NCBI RefSeq assembly: GCF_946478885.1
Contig: NZ_CAMLDX010000023.1
Span: forward strand, 1 to 38,970
Source of the DNA: an uncultured Bacillus sp.
GTDB lineage: Bacteria; Bacillota; Bacilli; Bacillales_B; DSM-18226
Reading direction: 5' to 3'
Length of the DNA: 38,970 nucleotides
Below are positions 15,713 through 23,491 of the stretch, in pieces (position 1 is the first letter of the stretch; each line of letters starts with the position of its first letter). The notes under the pieces were generated by a model. The model was not told the origin of the DNA. It made no database searches and was given only the letters and a program-made list of their open reading frames with translations. A program made the position numbers and the translations under genes.

Positions 15713-15835
15713 AAAAAAGCTGTTCCAAAAGCAAAGGTGTCAGACAGCCACAATTGATCGATATCCTGTGCAGATTGATGCAAAGTGATATAGATACAGG
15801 ATTGTGGTGCTTGACACCTTATGGGACAGCCCCCT
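15713..15835 (-). repeat. Hairpin repeat copy D (centre inverted)
   Basis: Arms AAAGCTGTTCC and GGGACAGCCCCC, with CAAAAGCAAAGGTGTCAG on the left and TTGACACCTTATGGGAC on the right, in the same order as copy B. The centre reads TGCAGATTGATGCAAAGTGA, the reverse complement of the centre in B, C and F. The T-run is on the minus strand. The copy starts 40 bp after the stop of the minus-strand ribbon-helix-helix gene. Confidence 0.8.
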
Positions 15836-15874
15836 GTACTTTTACAATAACATTATGTTACGCAATGGTTCCAG

Positions 15875-16027
15875 CTATTCCTTCAGTCTACCGGCTTCCT
15901 TTAATGCTTTTTTGAGGAGGATCTCAATTTGTGAGTTGACACTTCTTAAATCATCACTTGCCCATTTTTCCAGTGCGTCATAAATTTTGGGATCTACACG
16001 AAGCAAAAATCGTTTCTTTTCCGGCAA
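15875..16027 (-). CDS. Small ribbon-helix-helix (Arc-like) protein
   Basis: A 50-residue protein. It begins with a beta-strand of Arc/MetJ type (KKRFLLRVDPKIYDALEKWA) followed by two helices with SVNSQIEILLKKALKE, the normal ribbon-helix-helix plan for dimeric DNA binding. The start is taken as TTG at 16027 because a TGA lies three codons upstream. AAGG is about 12 nt away, so translation may depend on coupling with the SPFH gene, whose stop is only 14 bp upstream. No toxin gene is adjacent, so an antitoxin role is not supported. Confidence 0.75.
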   Translation of the reverse strand: MPEKKRFLLRVDPKIYDALEKWASDDLRSVNSQIEILLKKALKEAGRLKE

Positions 16028-16041
16028 TTTTTTTCACAACC

Positions 16042-16908
16042 TTAATAAATCGTCCCAGTATTAATAACGGGTTGACTCCCCTTATCTGAAACCAGTGACA
16101 CCATCAGATTATTTACCATCTGTGCCTTCTTTTCTTCATCCAATTCAACAATTTCTTCATTGCTTAATTGCTCAATAGCTGATTTTACCATAGAAACAGC
16201 ACCATCGACAATTACTTTCCGAGCAGCGAGTACTGCTTTTGCCTGTTGTCTTTGTAGCATAGAGGAAGCAATTTCGCTGGAATAGGCCAAATGCATGATT
16301 CTCGCCTCAAGCACCTCTACACCCGCTACCATCAAACGTTTCTGTAAATCCTTAGTTAATTCATCTCCTACTTCATCCGAATGCTGCCTTAATGATATTT
16401 CATAATCATTATTGAAATTATCATATGGGTACTGGCTTGCAATATGGCGTAATCCGGTTTCACTTTGCGTATGAACGAACTCTTTATAATATTCAACATC
16501 AAATACGGCTTTAGCAGTGTCTACTACTCGATACACGACAACAGCGGCGATCTCGATTGGATTTCCCTCTAAATCATTTACCTTCAGTTTATCGCTGTTA
16601 AAATTAATCACTCTTAAAGACACATTGGTTCTAGCTGTAAAAGGAACAGTAAACCAAAATCCTTCTTGTTTAATAACGCCTAAATAATTTCCAAACAAAG
16701 TAAATACTTTTGCCTGATTTGGCTGAATGACCGTGAAGCCTGTTAACATAACGATTAGCAACAGGGTTATGACAATTCCAAAGATAAGACTAGACACCAC
16801 GATATTGGAGATAAAGTTCCAAGCGAAATAGACGTCCGCTACAATAAGCAACAATACAACCAATAGTCCGATAAATCCGTTCACCTTAAAAATATCTTTT
16901 TCCTTCAT
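16042..16908 (-). CDS. SPFH/prohibitin-domain membrane protein
   Basis: A 288-residue protein with two N-terminal hydrophobic segments (about residues 10-30 and 35-60) and an SPFH domain (about 60-250) beginning TVIQPNQAKVFTLFGNYLG. SPFH proteins form rings or microdomains in membranes and often work with proteases. The ATG at 16908 has AAAGGAG 9 nt upstream; the TTG one codon earlier is too close to it. It is followed by a tiny ribbon-helix-helix gene, forming a two-gene unit. The partner is unknown. Confidence 0.85.
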   Translation of the reverse strand: MKEKDIFKVNGFIGLLVVLLLIVADVYFAWNFISNIVVSSLIFGIVITLLLIVMLTGFTVIQPNQAKVFTLFGNYLGVIKQEGFWFTVPFTARTNVSLRVINFNSDKLKVNDLEGNPIEIAAVVVYRVVDTAKAVFDVEYYKEFVHTQSETGLRHIASQYPYDNFNNDYEISLRQHSDEVGDELTKDLQKRLMVAGVEVLEARIMHLAYSSEIASSMLQRQQAKAVLAARKVIVDGAVSMVKSAIEQLSNEEIVELDEEKKAQMVNNLMVSLVSDKGSQPVINTGTIY

Positions 16909-17154
16909 CAATCCTCACTCCTTTTGAATATCATTTCATTATCATTATGATATCATATTAGTATTAAAAAAGATAGGGCTAAAAAAACAGTTTTTTGCAA
17001 ATAATAAAGAAAACAAAATCTTACAATCTTTCCTATTCGCCCTTTACAGATCGTTCATTCTTACTATTCTTAATAACAGGATAAAAATAGATGATGGCTG
17101 TTATCCAGTGTACATATCGTTACATAAAATATAGAAAAAAATGAGGTGAATCAT

Positions 17155-17385
17155 ATGGGATTATTTCATTACTTATCCGATTGGAAAAATAATTTATACG
17201 AAAAAAAAATTGCCCATGCAGAGAATTTAGGCTACTGTCCGGAATGTAGCGGAAAAGGATTTCAAATTCCATTTGTTAATGAGTTCTCTATGCCAGAAAT
17301 ATATGAATGTATGGAATGTAACGGAACCGGCACCTTTGCAGGTTGGAACAAGAACAATAAAAATCCCGGCAGTCAGTCAGACTAA
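17155..17385 (+). CDS. Small zinc-ribbon protein with two CxxCxGxG motifs
   Basis: A 76-residue protein with C28-P-E-C31-S-G-K-G and C52-M-E-C55-N-G-T-G, two motifs like those of the DnaJ zinc-binding region, so one zinc site of the DnaJ half-module type is likely. The ATG at 17155 is chosen because GAGGTG lies 6 nt upstream. The stop codon overlaps the stop of the convergent monooxygenase gene. Function unknown. Confidence 0.7.
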   Translation: MGLFHYLSDWKNNLYEKKIAHAENLGYCPECSGKGFQIPFVNEFSMPEIYECMECNGTGTFAGWNKNNKNPGSQSD

Positions 17386-17393
17386 ACCGGGAT
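17363..17393. terminator. Hairpin across overlapping convergent stops
   Basis: ATCCCGG (17363-17369) and CCGGGAT (17387-17393) form a stem spanning both stop codons of the zinc-ribbon gene and the monooxygenase gene. It could stop transcription in both directions, although the flanking T-runs are weak. Confidence 0.45.
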
Positions 17394-18479
17394 AAACTGT
17401 TTGCCAAAGGAGGCTTCTTTTTCCAGCTGATCCTTTTGCAGTTGTTCCACTTCTTTCCTTCTCATCTGCTCAAAACGCTGCAACTCTGTAAAACTCAACT
17501 CCTTGACAGACTGTATTTCACTTATTATTTGAAAAAGGACATCCGCATCTTTCATCGCACTGTTAATGCCGACTGCTCCTGTCGGGCTCATTGTGTGTGC
17601 TGCATCTCCAATGATGACAAGCCCTTTCTTTACCCATGTCTTGCAGCGGCTACTTTGCACCTGCAGCAAGACAAAGTCATCCCATGATTGTATATGGGCC
17701 CGTACATTTTCCTCCAATTCAGGAAAAACCTGAATTAAACGGTTGATAAAAGGAAGAAAGGATCGCTGCCTTAAATCAGAATAAGCTCCCTCCGGAATAT
17801 TCCATCCAATTTGGACAAATCCCCCTTGCTGTGTAAACAGTGCCAGCTGCTCATGATTCACAAGTGCAAGGCGGACAGCAGGGTCCCATTCTGGAGGAGA
17901 AGGTATTTTAGCCCATAACAGATCGTACCCGTGCTTTATTCTTTCAAACGGAATTTGTGCCAATTTACGAATGGTTGAAAAACGGCCATCTGCTCCCACA
18001 ACTAGAGAACTTTTAATTCTTACTTCTTTGCCATCATTTATAGCCGTAACACCGACATATTGCCCGTCTTCTTCGATTAAACCGTCAACCTTAGTATTTA
18101 ATAATAGTGTATGGGAAGGCAATAGAAGACTTTTTTTCAACAGCAACCCGAGCAGGTGTTTTTGCGGCACATGGATGCCGAGATGTCCAATCTTGTATTC
18201 AGGAAATATTTGCTTAAATACTTGCCCATTATTCCAATATTCCACCCGCTCCATACGCAGTAATCCAATGCTCTCAAGTTCATTAAACAGCCCGAATTTG
18301 CGTAAAATAGCTTCCCCTGTCTCATTCAGGTGTTCTCCCCTGAACTCTTTATTGATCCCTTCGTGACGTTCGACCAGAATAGTTGTAATATTATGGCTTG
18401 CTAATATATAAGCAAGCAGGGCACCTGCTGGACCTGCTCCAACTATGCATACATCTGCAGAATAATCATATTCCTTCAC
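17382..18479 (-). CDS. FAD-dependent monooxygenase (PHBH/UbiH-type)
   Basis: A 365-residue group A flavin monooxygenase-like protein. The N-terminal dinucleotide fold is VCIVGAGPAGALLAYILA, the NAD(P)H/FAD motif VVGADGRFSTIRKLA is at about 160, and the FAD ribityl motif GLVIIGDAAHTMSPTGAVG is at about 285. Such enzymes hydroxylate aromatic or quinone-like substrates using NAD(P)H and O2. The GTG start has GGGTGA upstream. It lies 28 bp after ribD on the same strand, so it is probably the third gene of the ribA-ribD unit controlled by the divergent HxlR regulator. The substrate is unknown. Confidence 0.82.
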   Translation of the reverse strand: MKEYDYSADVCIVGAGPAGALLAYILASHNITTILVERHEGINKEFRGEHLNETGEAILRKFGLFNELESIGLLRMERVEYWNNGQVFKQIFPEYKIGHLGIHVPQKHLLGLLLKKSLLLPSHTLLLNTKVDGLIEEDGQYVGVTAINDGKEVRIKSSLVVGADGRFSTIRKLAQIPFERIKHGYDLLWAKIPSPPEWDPAVRLALVNHEQLALFTQQGGFVQIGWNIPEGAYSDLRQRSFLPFINRLIQVFPELEENVRAHIQSWDDFVLLQVQSSRCKTWVKKGLVIIGDAAHTMSPTGAVGINSAMKDADVLFQIISEIQSVKELSFTELQRFEQMRRKEVEQLQKDQLEKEASFGKQFIPV

Positions 18480-18507
18480 AAATAATCACCCATTATCATC
18501 GTTTACT

Positions 18508-19608
18508 TTACCTTTGTTCTCTCGGGTAAGCTGTTATTAATAAGTCACTTCCAATAGGCTCTACAGATTCAAAATCAATCTTAACTGCCTCATCCATGCT
18601 CTCAACATCCGATCCAGTAAAAGGAGAAAGAGAATGACGTCCTCCTAATATCTTGGGCGCAACATAGAGCAAATATTTATTAATCAGTCCTGCGCGTAAG
18701 AAGGCACCATTTACTTCGCTTCCGCCTTCTACAAGAACATCTGTTATGCCTTTTTCAAATAAAACCTTTAAAATATAAGACAAGTCAAGTCCGTGTTCAT
18801 CATGAGGGGCAAAATATACCTGCACTCCTTTTGCCGTCAGGACTGCAGCTTTATTCTTATCCGCATCTTCTTTGGCAAAAATCCATGTTTGCGCTTCTGT
18901 ACAATCCGTAATTTTGGCATCGGAAGGTGTACGTAACTTCGAATCCAAAATAATGCGTATTGGATTTTTTCCACCTTCCGGTATACGGGTAGTCAGCATC
19001 GGGTTATCAGCTAATATCGTTCCAATTCCGACTAATATAGAGTCCACTTCATTTCGCAAATAATGAACAGCGCGTCTAGATTCTTCCCCTGTAACCCATC
19101 TTGAATGGCCATTATATGCTGCCAACCGGCCATCCAGTGTTATCGCTGTTTTCGAAATAACAAATGGCTTTTGATTTATCATATTATGAATAAACCGCTC
19201 ATTTAATCTGACCGCCTCTTTATGCAATACGCCAACCTCTACTTCAATTCCCGCTTCTTCTATCAGATGGATCCCTTGTCCAGCAACAAGCGGATTTGGG
19301 TCTTTCATCGCGATAACAACACGGGAAACTCCCGAATTTTTTACAAGCTCAGCGCAGGGCGGCGTTTTTCCATGGTGAGAACATGGCTCCAACGTCACAT
19401 AGAGTGTCGCTCCTTTTGCATGCTCGCCCGCCATACGGAAGGCATGTACTTCTGCATGCGGCTCCCCGGCTTTTCGGTGCAGACCGGATCCGACAATCAT
19501 CCCATTTTTCACAAGAATTGCCCCCACCATCGGGTTCGGATTCGTGTTCCCCTTCGCCGTTTGTGCTAACTCAAGGGCAAGGTTCATATAATATTCATCA
19601 TTCTTCAT
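18508..19608 (-). CDS. ribD: Bifunctional riboflavin-pathway deaminase/reductase RibD
   Basis: A 366-residue enzyme catalysing the second and third riboflavin steps (pyrimidine deamination, then ribosyl side-chain reduction). The N-terminal cytidine-deaminase fold carries zinc ligands in PHAEVHAF and EPCSHHGKTPPCAELV (to about residue 145). The C-terminal NADPH reductase domain has KTAITLDGRLAA, SRWVTGEESR and DVLVEGGSEVNGAF. The start overlaps the ribA stop by 4 bp. ribE and ribH are absent here, so this is not the standard rib operon and may be a second copy. Confidence 0.93.
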   Translation of the reverse strand: MKNDEYYMNLALELAQTAKGNTNPNPMVGAILVKNGMIVGSGLHRKAGEPHAEVHAFRMAGEHAKGATLYVTLEPCSHHGKTPPCAELVKNSGVSRVVIAMKDPNPLVAGQGIHLIEEAGIEVEVGVLHKEAVRLNERFIHNMINQKPFVISKTAITLDGRLAAYNGHSRWVTGEESRRAVHYLRNEVDSILVGIGTILADNPMLTTRIPEGGKNPIRIILDSKLRTPSDAKITDCTEAQTWIFAKEDADKNKAAVLTAKGVQVYFAPHDEHGLDLSYILKVLFEKGITDVLVEGGSEVNGAFLRAGLINKYLLYVAPKILGGRHSLSPFTGSDVESMDEAVKIDFESVEPIGSDLLITAYPREQR

Positions 19609-20363
19609 GAAACATTCTCCTTCACCGGCAAAATCTGATCATTTTGAATATGCCCTGATTTTTCTACTTTTGTTGCTAAATAAAAACGATTGTAGTCCGT
19701 TATATCTCCCCATAAAGGAATATGATCATGAATTAACATACCAAAGCTTTTCAATGCATTGATTTTCTTTGGATTATTGGTAATCAGGGTAACAGGATCT
19801 TTTCTAAGACCCTTTAATACCGTAATCGCTTCCTCATATGAACGAGTATCATCCGCAAAACCAAGAACATGATTTGCTTCTACTGTATCATAACCTTCCT
19901 GCTGAAGGATATAGGCCAATGATTTTGAGAACAATCCAATTCCTCTGCCTTCATGATTTGCTAAATAGAACAGCGCTCCGCTCCCATGTTCAACGATCAT
20001 CTTCATTGACTGGCGGAGTTGATATCCACAATCACAGCGCTTGCTTCCAAAAATATCCCCTGTATGGCAGATACTATGCATCCGGATCCATGGTTCTTCG
20101 GTACGTGCAAAATCGCCATACACTAATACAGAGGATTGCTGCGCATCGGCTAAACGGGCTGATGTAAGTGACTCAAGGATCTTTTCTTTACTGGAAATAT
20201 GACCTTCAAGAGGAAGCCATGTATACCATTGAAATGTTACCACTTGATTTTCGAGTTGAACTGGAAGTTTTACTGGTCCAACCAGGCATATTTTTTTATC
20301 GTGAGCATTTCTTAGAATTGTCATTTTATCTAGTAATATATCTTTTGCTTCATCCGAAATCAT
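19605..20363 (-). CDS. ribA: GTP cyclohydrolase II
   Basis: A 252-residue stand-alone GTP cyclohydrolase II, not fused to RibB. Zinc ligands are seen in HSICHTGD and KRCDCG, catalytic residues in HEGRGIGLFSK, and substrate binding in TVEANHVLGF and LITNNPKK. It opens GTP to the 2,5-diaminopyrimidine used by RibD. The N-terminus is about 40 residues longer than in E. coli RibA. The ATG at 20363 is preferred (GAAAGG 8 nt upstream) over one three codons earlier. With ribD and a flavin monooxygenase it forms one unit behind a promoter overlapped by an HxlR-type box. Confidence 0.9.
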   Translation of the reverse strand: MISDEAKDILLDKMTILRNAHDKKICLVGPVKLPVQLENQVVTFQWYTWLPLEGHISSKEKILESLTSARLADAQQSSVLVYGDFARTEEPWIRMHSICHTGDIFGSKRCDCGYQLRQSMKMIVEHGSGALFYLANHEGRGIGLFSKSLAYILQQEGYDTVEANHVLGFADDTRSYEEAITVLKGLRKDPVTLITNNPKKINALKSFGMLIHDHIPLWGDITDYNRFYLATKVEKSGHIQNDQILPVKENVS

Positions 20364-20405
20364 TCTGTTCATCCTTTCAGAGTCTTTATACTATATTCAT
20401 ATTAG

Positions 20406-20422
20406 TTACTATATGAAAGTAA
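20406..20422. promoter_or_regulatory. HxlR/YodB-type operator at the ribA promoter
   Basis: TTACTATATGAAAGTAA is a near-palindrome with 5-bp arms. It resembles the larger palindrome at 20456-20481 and, as I recall, the TTACTATT...AATAGTAA boxes of YodB-type repressors. It begins on the last base of the ribA -10 element and covers the expected transcription start. Confidence 0.6.
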
Positions 20423-20450
20423 GTATATAGACGTAAATATTTGACGTCAA
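20422..20450 (-). promoter_or_regulatory. Promoter of ribA-ribD-monooxygenase unit
   Basis: Read on the minus strand: TTGACG (20450-20445), 17-bp spacer, TATACT (20427-20422), a strong sigma-A match about 60 bp before the ribA start. Its -35 overlaps that of the divergent hxlR promoter through the palindrome TTGACGTCAA (20441-20450). Confidence 0.75.
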
Positions 20451-20469
20451 GTAATTTAATTACTATTAT
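20441..20469 (+). promoter_or_regulatory. Promoter of the hxlR-type regulator gene
   Basis: TTGACG (20441-20446), 17-bp spacer, TATTAT (20464-20469). The -10 is buried in the 26-bp palindrome, so binding there would block polymerase and give autorepression. Confidence 0.65.
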
Positions 20470-20481
20470 AATAGTAATTAA
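20456..20481. promoter_or_regulatory. Perfect 26-bp palindromic operator (HxlR/YodB-type)
   Basis: A perfect 26-bp palindrome with core TTACTATTATAATAGTAA. It lies 25 bp before the start of the HxlR-family gene and covers its -10. A second, weaker copy sits at the divergent ribA promoter. Confidence 0.75.
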
Positions 20482-20506
20482 TGTTTTATTTTAAAGGTGG
20501 TTAAAA

Positions 20507-20842
20507 ATGGCTGAACAAACATTATGTCCTAAATTTCAAAAAACGGTTGAGTTATTTAGTAAGCGTTGGAACGCCTTAATTATTAATCAATTATTATCCG
20601 GGCCGCAGCGTTTTTGCAACCTAAATGTCTCCATGCCTATAAGCGGACGACTCTTATCAGAAAGATTAAAAGAATTAGAGCATGAGGGACTTGTATTAAG
20701 AGAGGTTTATCCGGAAGTTCCGGTTCGGGTGCAGTATACATTAACGGAAAAAGGTCTTGCATTAAAAAAGGTCTTGCAGGAAATGGAACGATGGTCGAAA
20801 GAATGGATGCTAAGTGAAGCTTATAACGAAAAAGAAGGATGA
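20507..20842 (+). CDS. HxlR-family (YodB/CatR-like) redox-sensing regulator
   Basis: A 111-residue DUF24 winged-helix protein. The conserved N-terminal Cys is C7 (LCPKFQKTVELFSKRWNALI), the position used by YodB and HypR-type regulators to sense diamide, quinones or hypochlorite. The winged helix continues with MPISGRLLSERLKELEHEGLV and the wing YTLTEKG. AAAGGTGG precedes the ATG. The gene diverges from ribA-ribD-monooxygenase, and matching palindromes overlap both promoters, so it likely represses both itself and that operon and releases on thiol oxidation. The inducer is not known. Confidence 0.87.
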   Translation: MAEQTLCPKFQKTVELFSKRWNALIINQLLSGPQRFCNLNVSMPISGRLLSERLKELEHEGLVLREVYPEVPVRVQYTLTEKGLALKKVLQEMERWSKEWMLSEAYNEKEG

Positions 20843-20871
20843 CCGAAATAAAAGGGTCATCCTTCTTTTTT
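20834..20871 (+). terminator. Terminator of the hxlR-type gene
   Basis: GAAGGATGACC (20834-20844) pairs with GGTCATCCTTC (20855-20865), followed by TTTTTT. The stem includes the stop codon of the gene. Confidence 0.9.
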
Positions 20872-21059
20872 CGACTTTTCAGCATTTGCAAACGAAATGA
20901 TGATCCCTAATCAATAATAGGATTACACTCACTGCAAACACCAGGGAAAATAATAAATACATTCATTACGAAAGCCAATTTTTGCTCATACTAAGATAGA
21001 CGGAAGATCTTCTTTTTGAACGACTGAATGTTTGATTTTATCTCCCGAGGTGAGGAGCA

Positions 21060-22052
21060 TTGCCACATTCTATATTAGCCCATTTTATTCGGCTTCCGCT
21101 TATGTTTAGAATCCTTATTATTGTATGTATTTCCATAAGCGGTTTTGGAACCACTATCCATCTGCTTGAACCAAATGCTTTTCCAACCATGTTTGACGGA
21201 ATATGGTGGGCGGTGATAACAGCCTCAACAGTGGGCTATGGAGATTATGTTCCGGAAACACTGGCAGGAAAAGTAACTGGCATCATCCTCATTTTAACAG
21301 GGGCCGGATTTTTATCCTCTTTCTTTGTTACTCTTGCCGCCACAGCCGTGACAAAGCAAAATGACATTCTTGAAGGTAGGGCAGGCTATAAAGGCAACGG
21401 TCATATTATTATTATCGGCTGGAATGAACGATCCAAGGAAATCATCCATGCCTTATGCCAACAGAATAATCTTGTTTCCATTGTTTTAATTGACGAAACA
21501 CTCGATAAAAACCCGTTAAGCAAAAAAAATATCCATTTTATTAAAGGACGACCAAACCAGGATGAAATACTCATAAAGGCTGAAATCACGAAAGCCAGTA
21601 AAGTCATCATAACAGCCGATCCGAATAAAGGTGAATTACAGGCAGATATGCACTCCATTATTACCTTGCTTGCTGTAAAAGGATTACATCCCGCTGTTCC
21701 ATGTATCGTTGAAATCTTAACGCATGAGCAAATTGAAAATGCGAAAAGGGCGGGAGCAGACGAAATCATTGAAACTAATATGATTACAAGCTTTATCATG
21801 CTTCAAAGCATTTCTTCGCAGGATATGGTCACCTCATTCCTCGAATTGTTAGATAAAATGTCCGATCGAAAACTGATTTATCAAGTGGCTTCACAGGAGG
21901 AGTTCGAAAAGGAGTATATCGAGATCGGCATGAATCTGTTACAGAAAGGGGTCGTCCTTCTTGGCATTAAAAGAGGAAACGCAACCATTCTAAATCCACC
22001 GCGACCGTTCATGATCGAAAAAAATGACCTCTTGATTTTAATTACATCCTGA
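21060..22052 (+). CDS. Two-TM potassium channel with TrkA-type RCK domain (YugO-like)
   Basis: A 330-residue protein of the MthK/YugO class. A first helix at about residues 15-36, a pore helix with the K+ selectivity filter TVGYGD (57-62), a second helix (about 68-92), and a cytosolic Rossmann-type TrkA-N/RCK domain (GHIIIIGWNERSKEII) with a C-terminal lobe. B. subtilis YugO is a K+ channel used for electrical signalling in biofilms and lies near pgi there too. The TTG start at 21060 is supported by GAGGTGAGGAG upstream; no better ATG exists before the first helix. It is convergent with pgi. Confidence 0.88.
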   Translation: MPHSILAHFIRLPLMFRILIIVCISISGFGTTIHLLEPNAFPTMFDGIWWAVITASTVGYGDYVPETLAGKVTGIILILTGAGFLSSFFVTLAATAVTKQNDILEGRAGYKGNGHIIIIGWNERSKEIIHALCQQNNLVSIVLIDETLDKNPLSKKNIHFIKGRPNQDEILIKAEITKASKVIITADPNKGELQADMHSIITLLAVKGLHPAVPCIVEILTHEQIENAKRAGADEIIETNMITSFIMLQSISSQDMVTSFLELLDKMSDRKLIYQVASQEEFEKEYIEIGMNLLQKGVVLLGIKRGNATILNPPRPFMIEKNDLLILITS

Positions 22053-22061
22053 GACACACAA

Positions 22062-22092
22062 AAAGAGAGGAAACTCCCAGCTTCCTCTCTTT
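22062..22092. terminator. Shared terminator between the K+ channel gene and pgi
   Basis: AAAGAGAGGAA (22062-22072) and TTCCTCTCTTT (22082-22092) form an 11-bp stem. On the minus strand it is followed by a T-run, serving pgi; on the plus strand TTTCGATTT is a weaker tail. Confidence 0.85.
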
Positions 22093-22096
22093 CGAT

Positions 22097-23446
22097 TTAT
22101 TTCAACCGTTTCTCTAAATCCGCTCTTTTTTCTTCGTAACCTGGTTTCCCAAGCAACGCAAACATATTTACTTTGTAAGCCTCGACACCAGGCTGATCAA
22201 ATGGATTAACGCCCAGCAGATATCCGCTCATAGCGCAGGCCTTTTCAAAGAAATAGACAAGATAGCCGAATGTATACTCATCCAGTTTTGGAATAGAGAC
22301 GACTAAATTCGGTACACCTCCATCTGTATGAGCAAGCATCGCTCCTTCAAAAGCCTTGTTATTGACAAAATCAACAGTCTGGCCGGCAAGATAATTCAAT
22401 TTGTCCAAGTCATTTTCTGCTTTTTCAATCGTCAACTCCCTGCGTGGAGTGTCCACTTTGACGATTGTTTCGAACAGATCACGACGCCCTTCTTGCACAT
22501 ATTGTCCCAATGAATGAAGATCCGTTGAAAAGTTAGCAGATGAAGGATATATCCCTTTTTGATCCTTTCCTTCACTTTCTCCAAAAAGCTGTTTCCACCA
22601 TTCAGCGAAATATTGCAGGCAAGGCTCATAATTAATCAGCATTTCAATTGTTTTTCCTTTGTTGTATAAAATATTGCGCACAGCCGCATATTGATAGGCC
22701 GGATTCCCCATAAGCTCTGATGAAGCAAAATCTCTCCTCGCGGCAGCTGCCCCCTTCATCATCGCTTCTATATCAGCTCCGCTTACAGCGATTGGCAATA
22801 GCCCAACTGCTGTTAAAACCGAGTATCGCCCGCCGACATCGTCCGGTATAACAAAAGATTCGTAGCCTTCTTCATCTGCAACGGTTTTTAACGCTCCTTT
22901 TGCCCGATCCGTCGTTGCGTAAATCCGTCTGCCCGCTTCTTCCCTGCCGTACTTTTCTTCCAGCAGTTTTCGGAAAATACGAAAGGCAATAGCCGGCTCT
23001 GTTGTCGTTCCTGATTTAGAAATCACATTAATAGAAAAATCCTGTCCTTCTAATAAATCGATTACATCCATCATATATGTAGAACTGATATTATTGCCGA
23101 CAAAAATAATTCGCGGAGTCTGGCGCCTATCTTTTGGCATAACATTATAGAAGCTATGTTGAAGCGCCTCAATTGCTGCTCTTGCACCTAAATATGAACC
23201 ACCAATGCCGATGACTAAAAGGATATCTGAATCACGTTTTATTTTCTCTGCCGCTTTTTGGATACGTATAAATTCTTCTTGGTCATAGTTGTCTGGCAGG
23301 TCAATCCATCCTGTATAATCATGGCCTGCCCCTGTTTTTTCGTGCAAAGAATGATGTGCCAATTTTACAGCATCCTGTAAGTATGTCAATTCATGCTCTC
23401 CAAAAAAAGTCAGAGCCTTTGAATAATCGAAACGAACATGTGTCAT
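22097..23446 (-). CDS. pgi: Glucose-6-phosphate isomerase
   Basis: A 449-residue glycolytic enzyme interconverting glucose-6-phosphate and fructose-6-phosphate. Both family signatures are visible: the sugar-phosphate site [13 protein letters not shown] and, near the C-terminus, [26 protein letters not shown] is also present. It opens [15 protein letters not shown], as I recall B. subtilis Pgi does. The ATG at 23446 with GGAGG 7 nt upstream is chosen over a TTG two codons earlier. It is followed by the shared terminator and preceded by an iron-dependent alcohol dehydrogenase gene 46 bp away on the same strand. Confidence 0.97.
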   Translation of the reverse strand: MTHVRFDYSKALTFFGEHELTYLQDAVKLAHHSLHEKTGAGHDYTGWIDLPDNYDQEEFIRIQKAAEKIKRDSDILLVIGIGGSYLGARAAIEALQHSFYNVMPKDRRQTPRIIFVGNNISSTYMMDVIDLLEGQDFSINVISKSGTTTEPAIAFRIFRKLLEEKYGREEAGRRIYATTDRAKGALKTVADEEGYESFVIPDDVGGRYSVLTAVGLLPIAVSGADIEAMMKGAAAARRDFASSELMGNPAYQYAAVRNILYNKGKTIEMLINYEPCLQYFAEWWKQLFGESEGKDQKGIYPSSANFSTDLHSLGQYVQEGRRDLFETIVKVDTPRRELTIEKAENDLDKLNYLAGQTVDFVNNKAFEGAMLAHTDGGVPNLVVSIPKLDEYTFGYLVYFFEKACAMSGYLLGVNPFDQPGVEAYKVNMFALLGKPGYEEKRADLEKRLK

Positions 23447-23491
23447 GCACAAGCCTCCAGATATGTGTAGTCATTTTTTTACGAAAAAAAT

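Noticed and set aside
15875..16908. SPFH plus ribbon-helix-helix pair as a toxin-antitoxin system
   Set aside because: SPFH proteins are not known toxins and no small toxin gene is adjacent.
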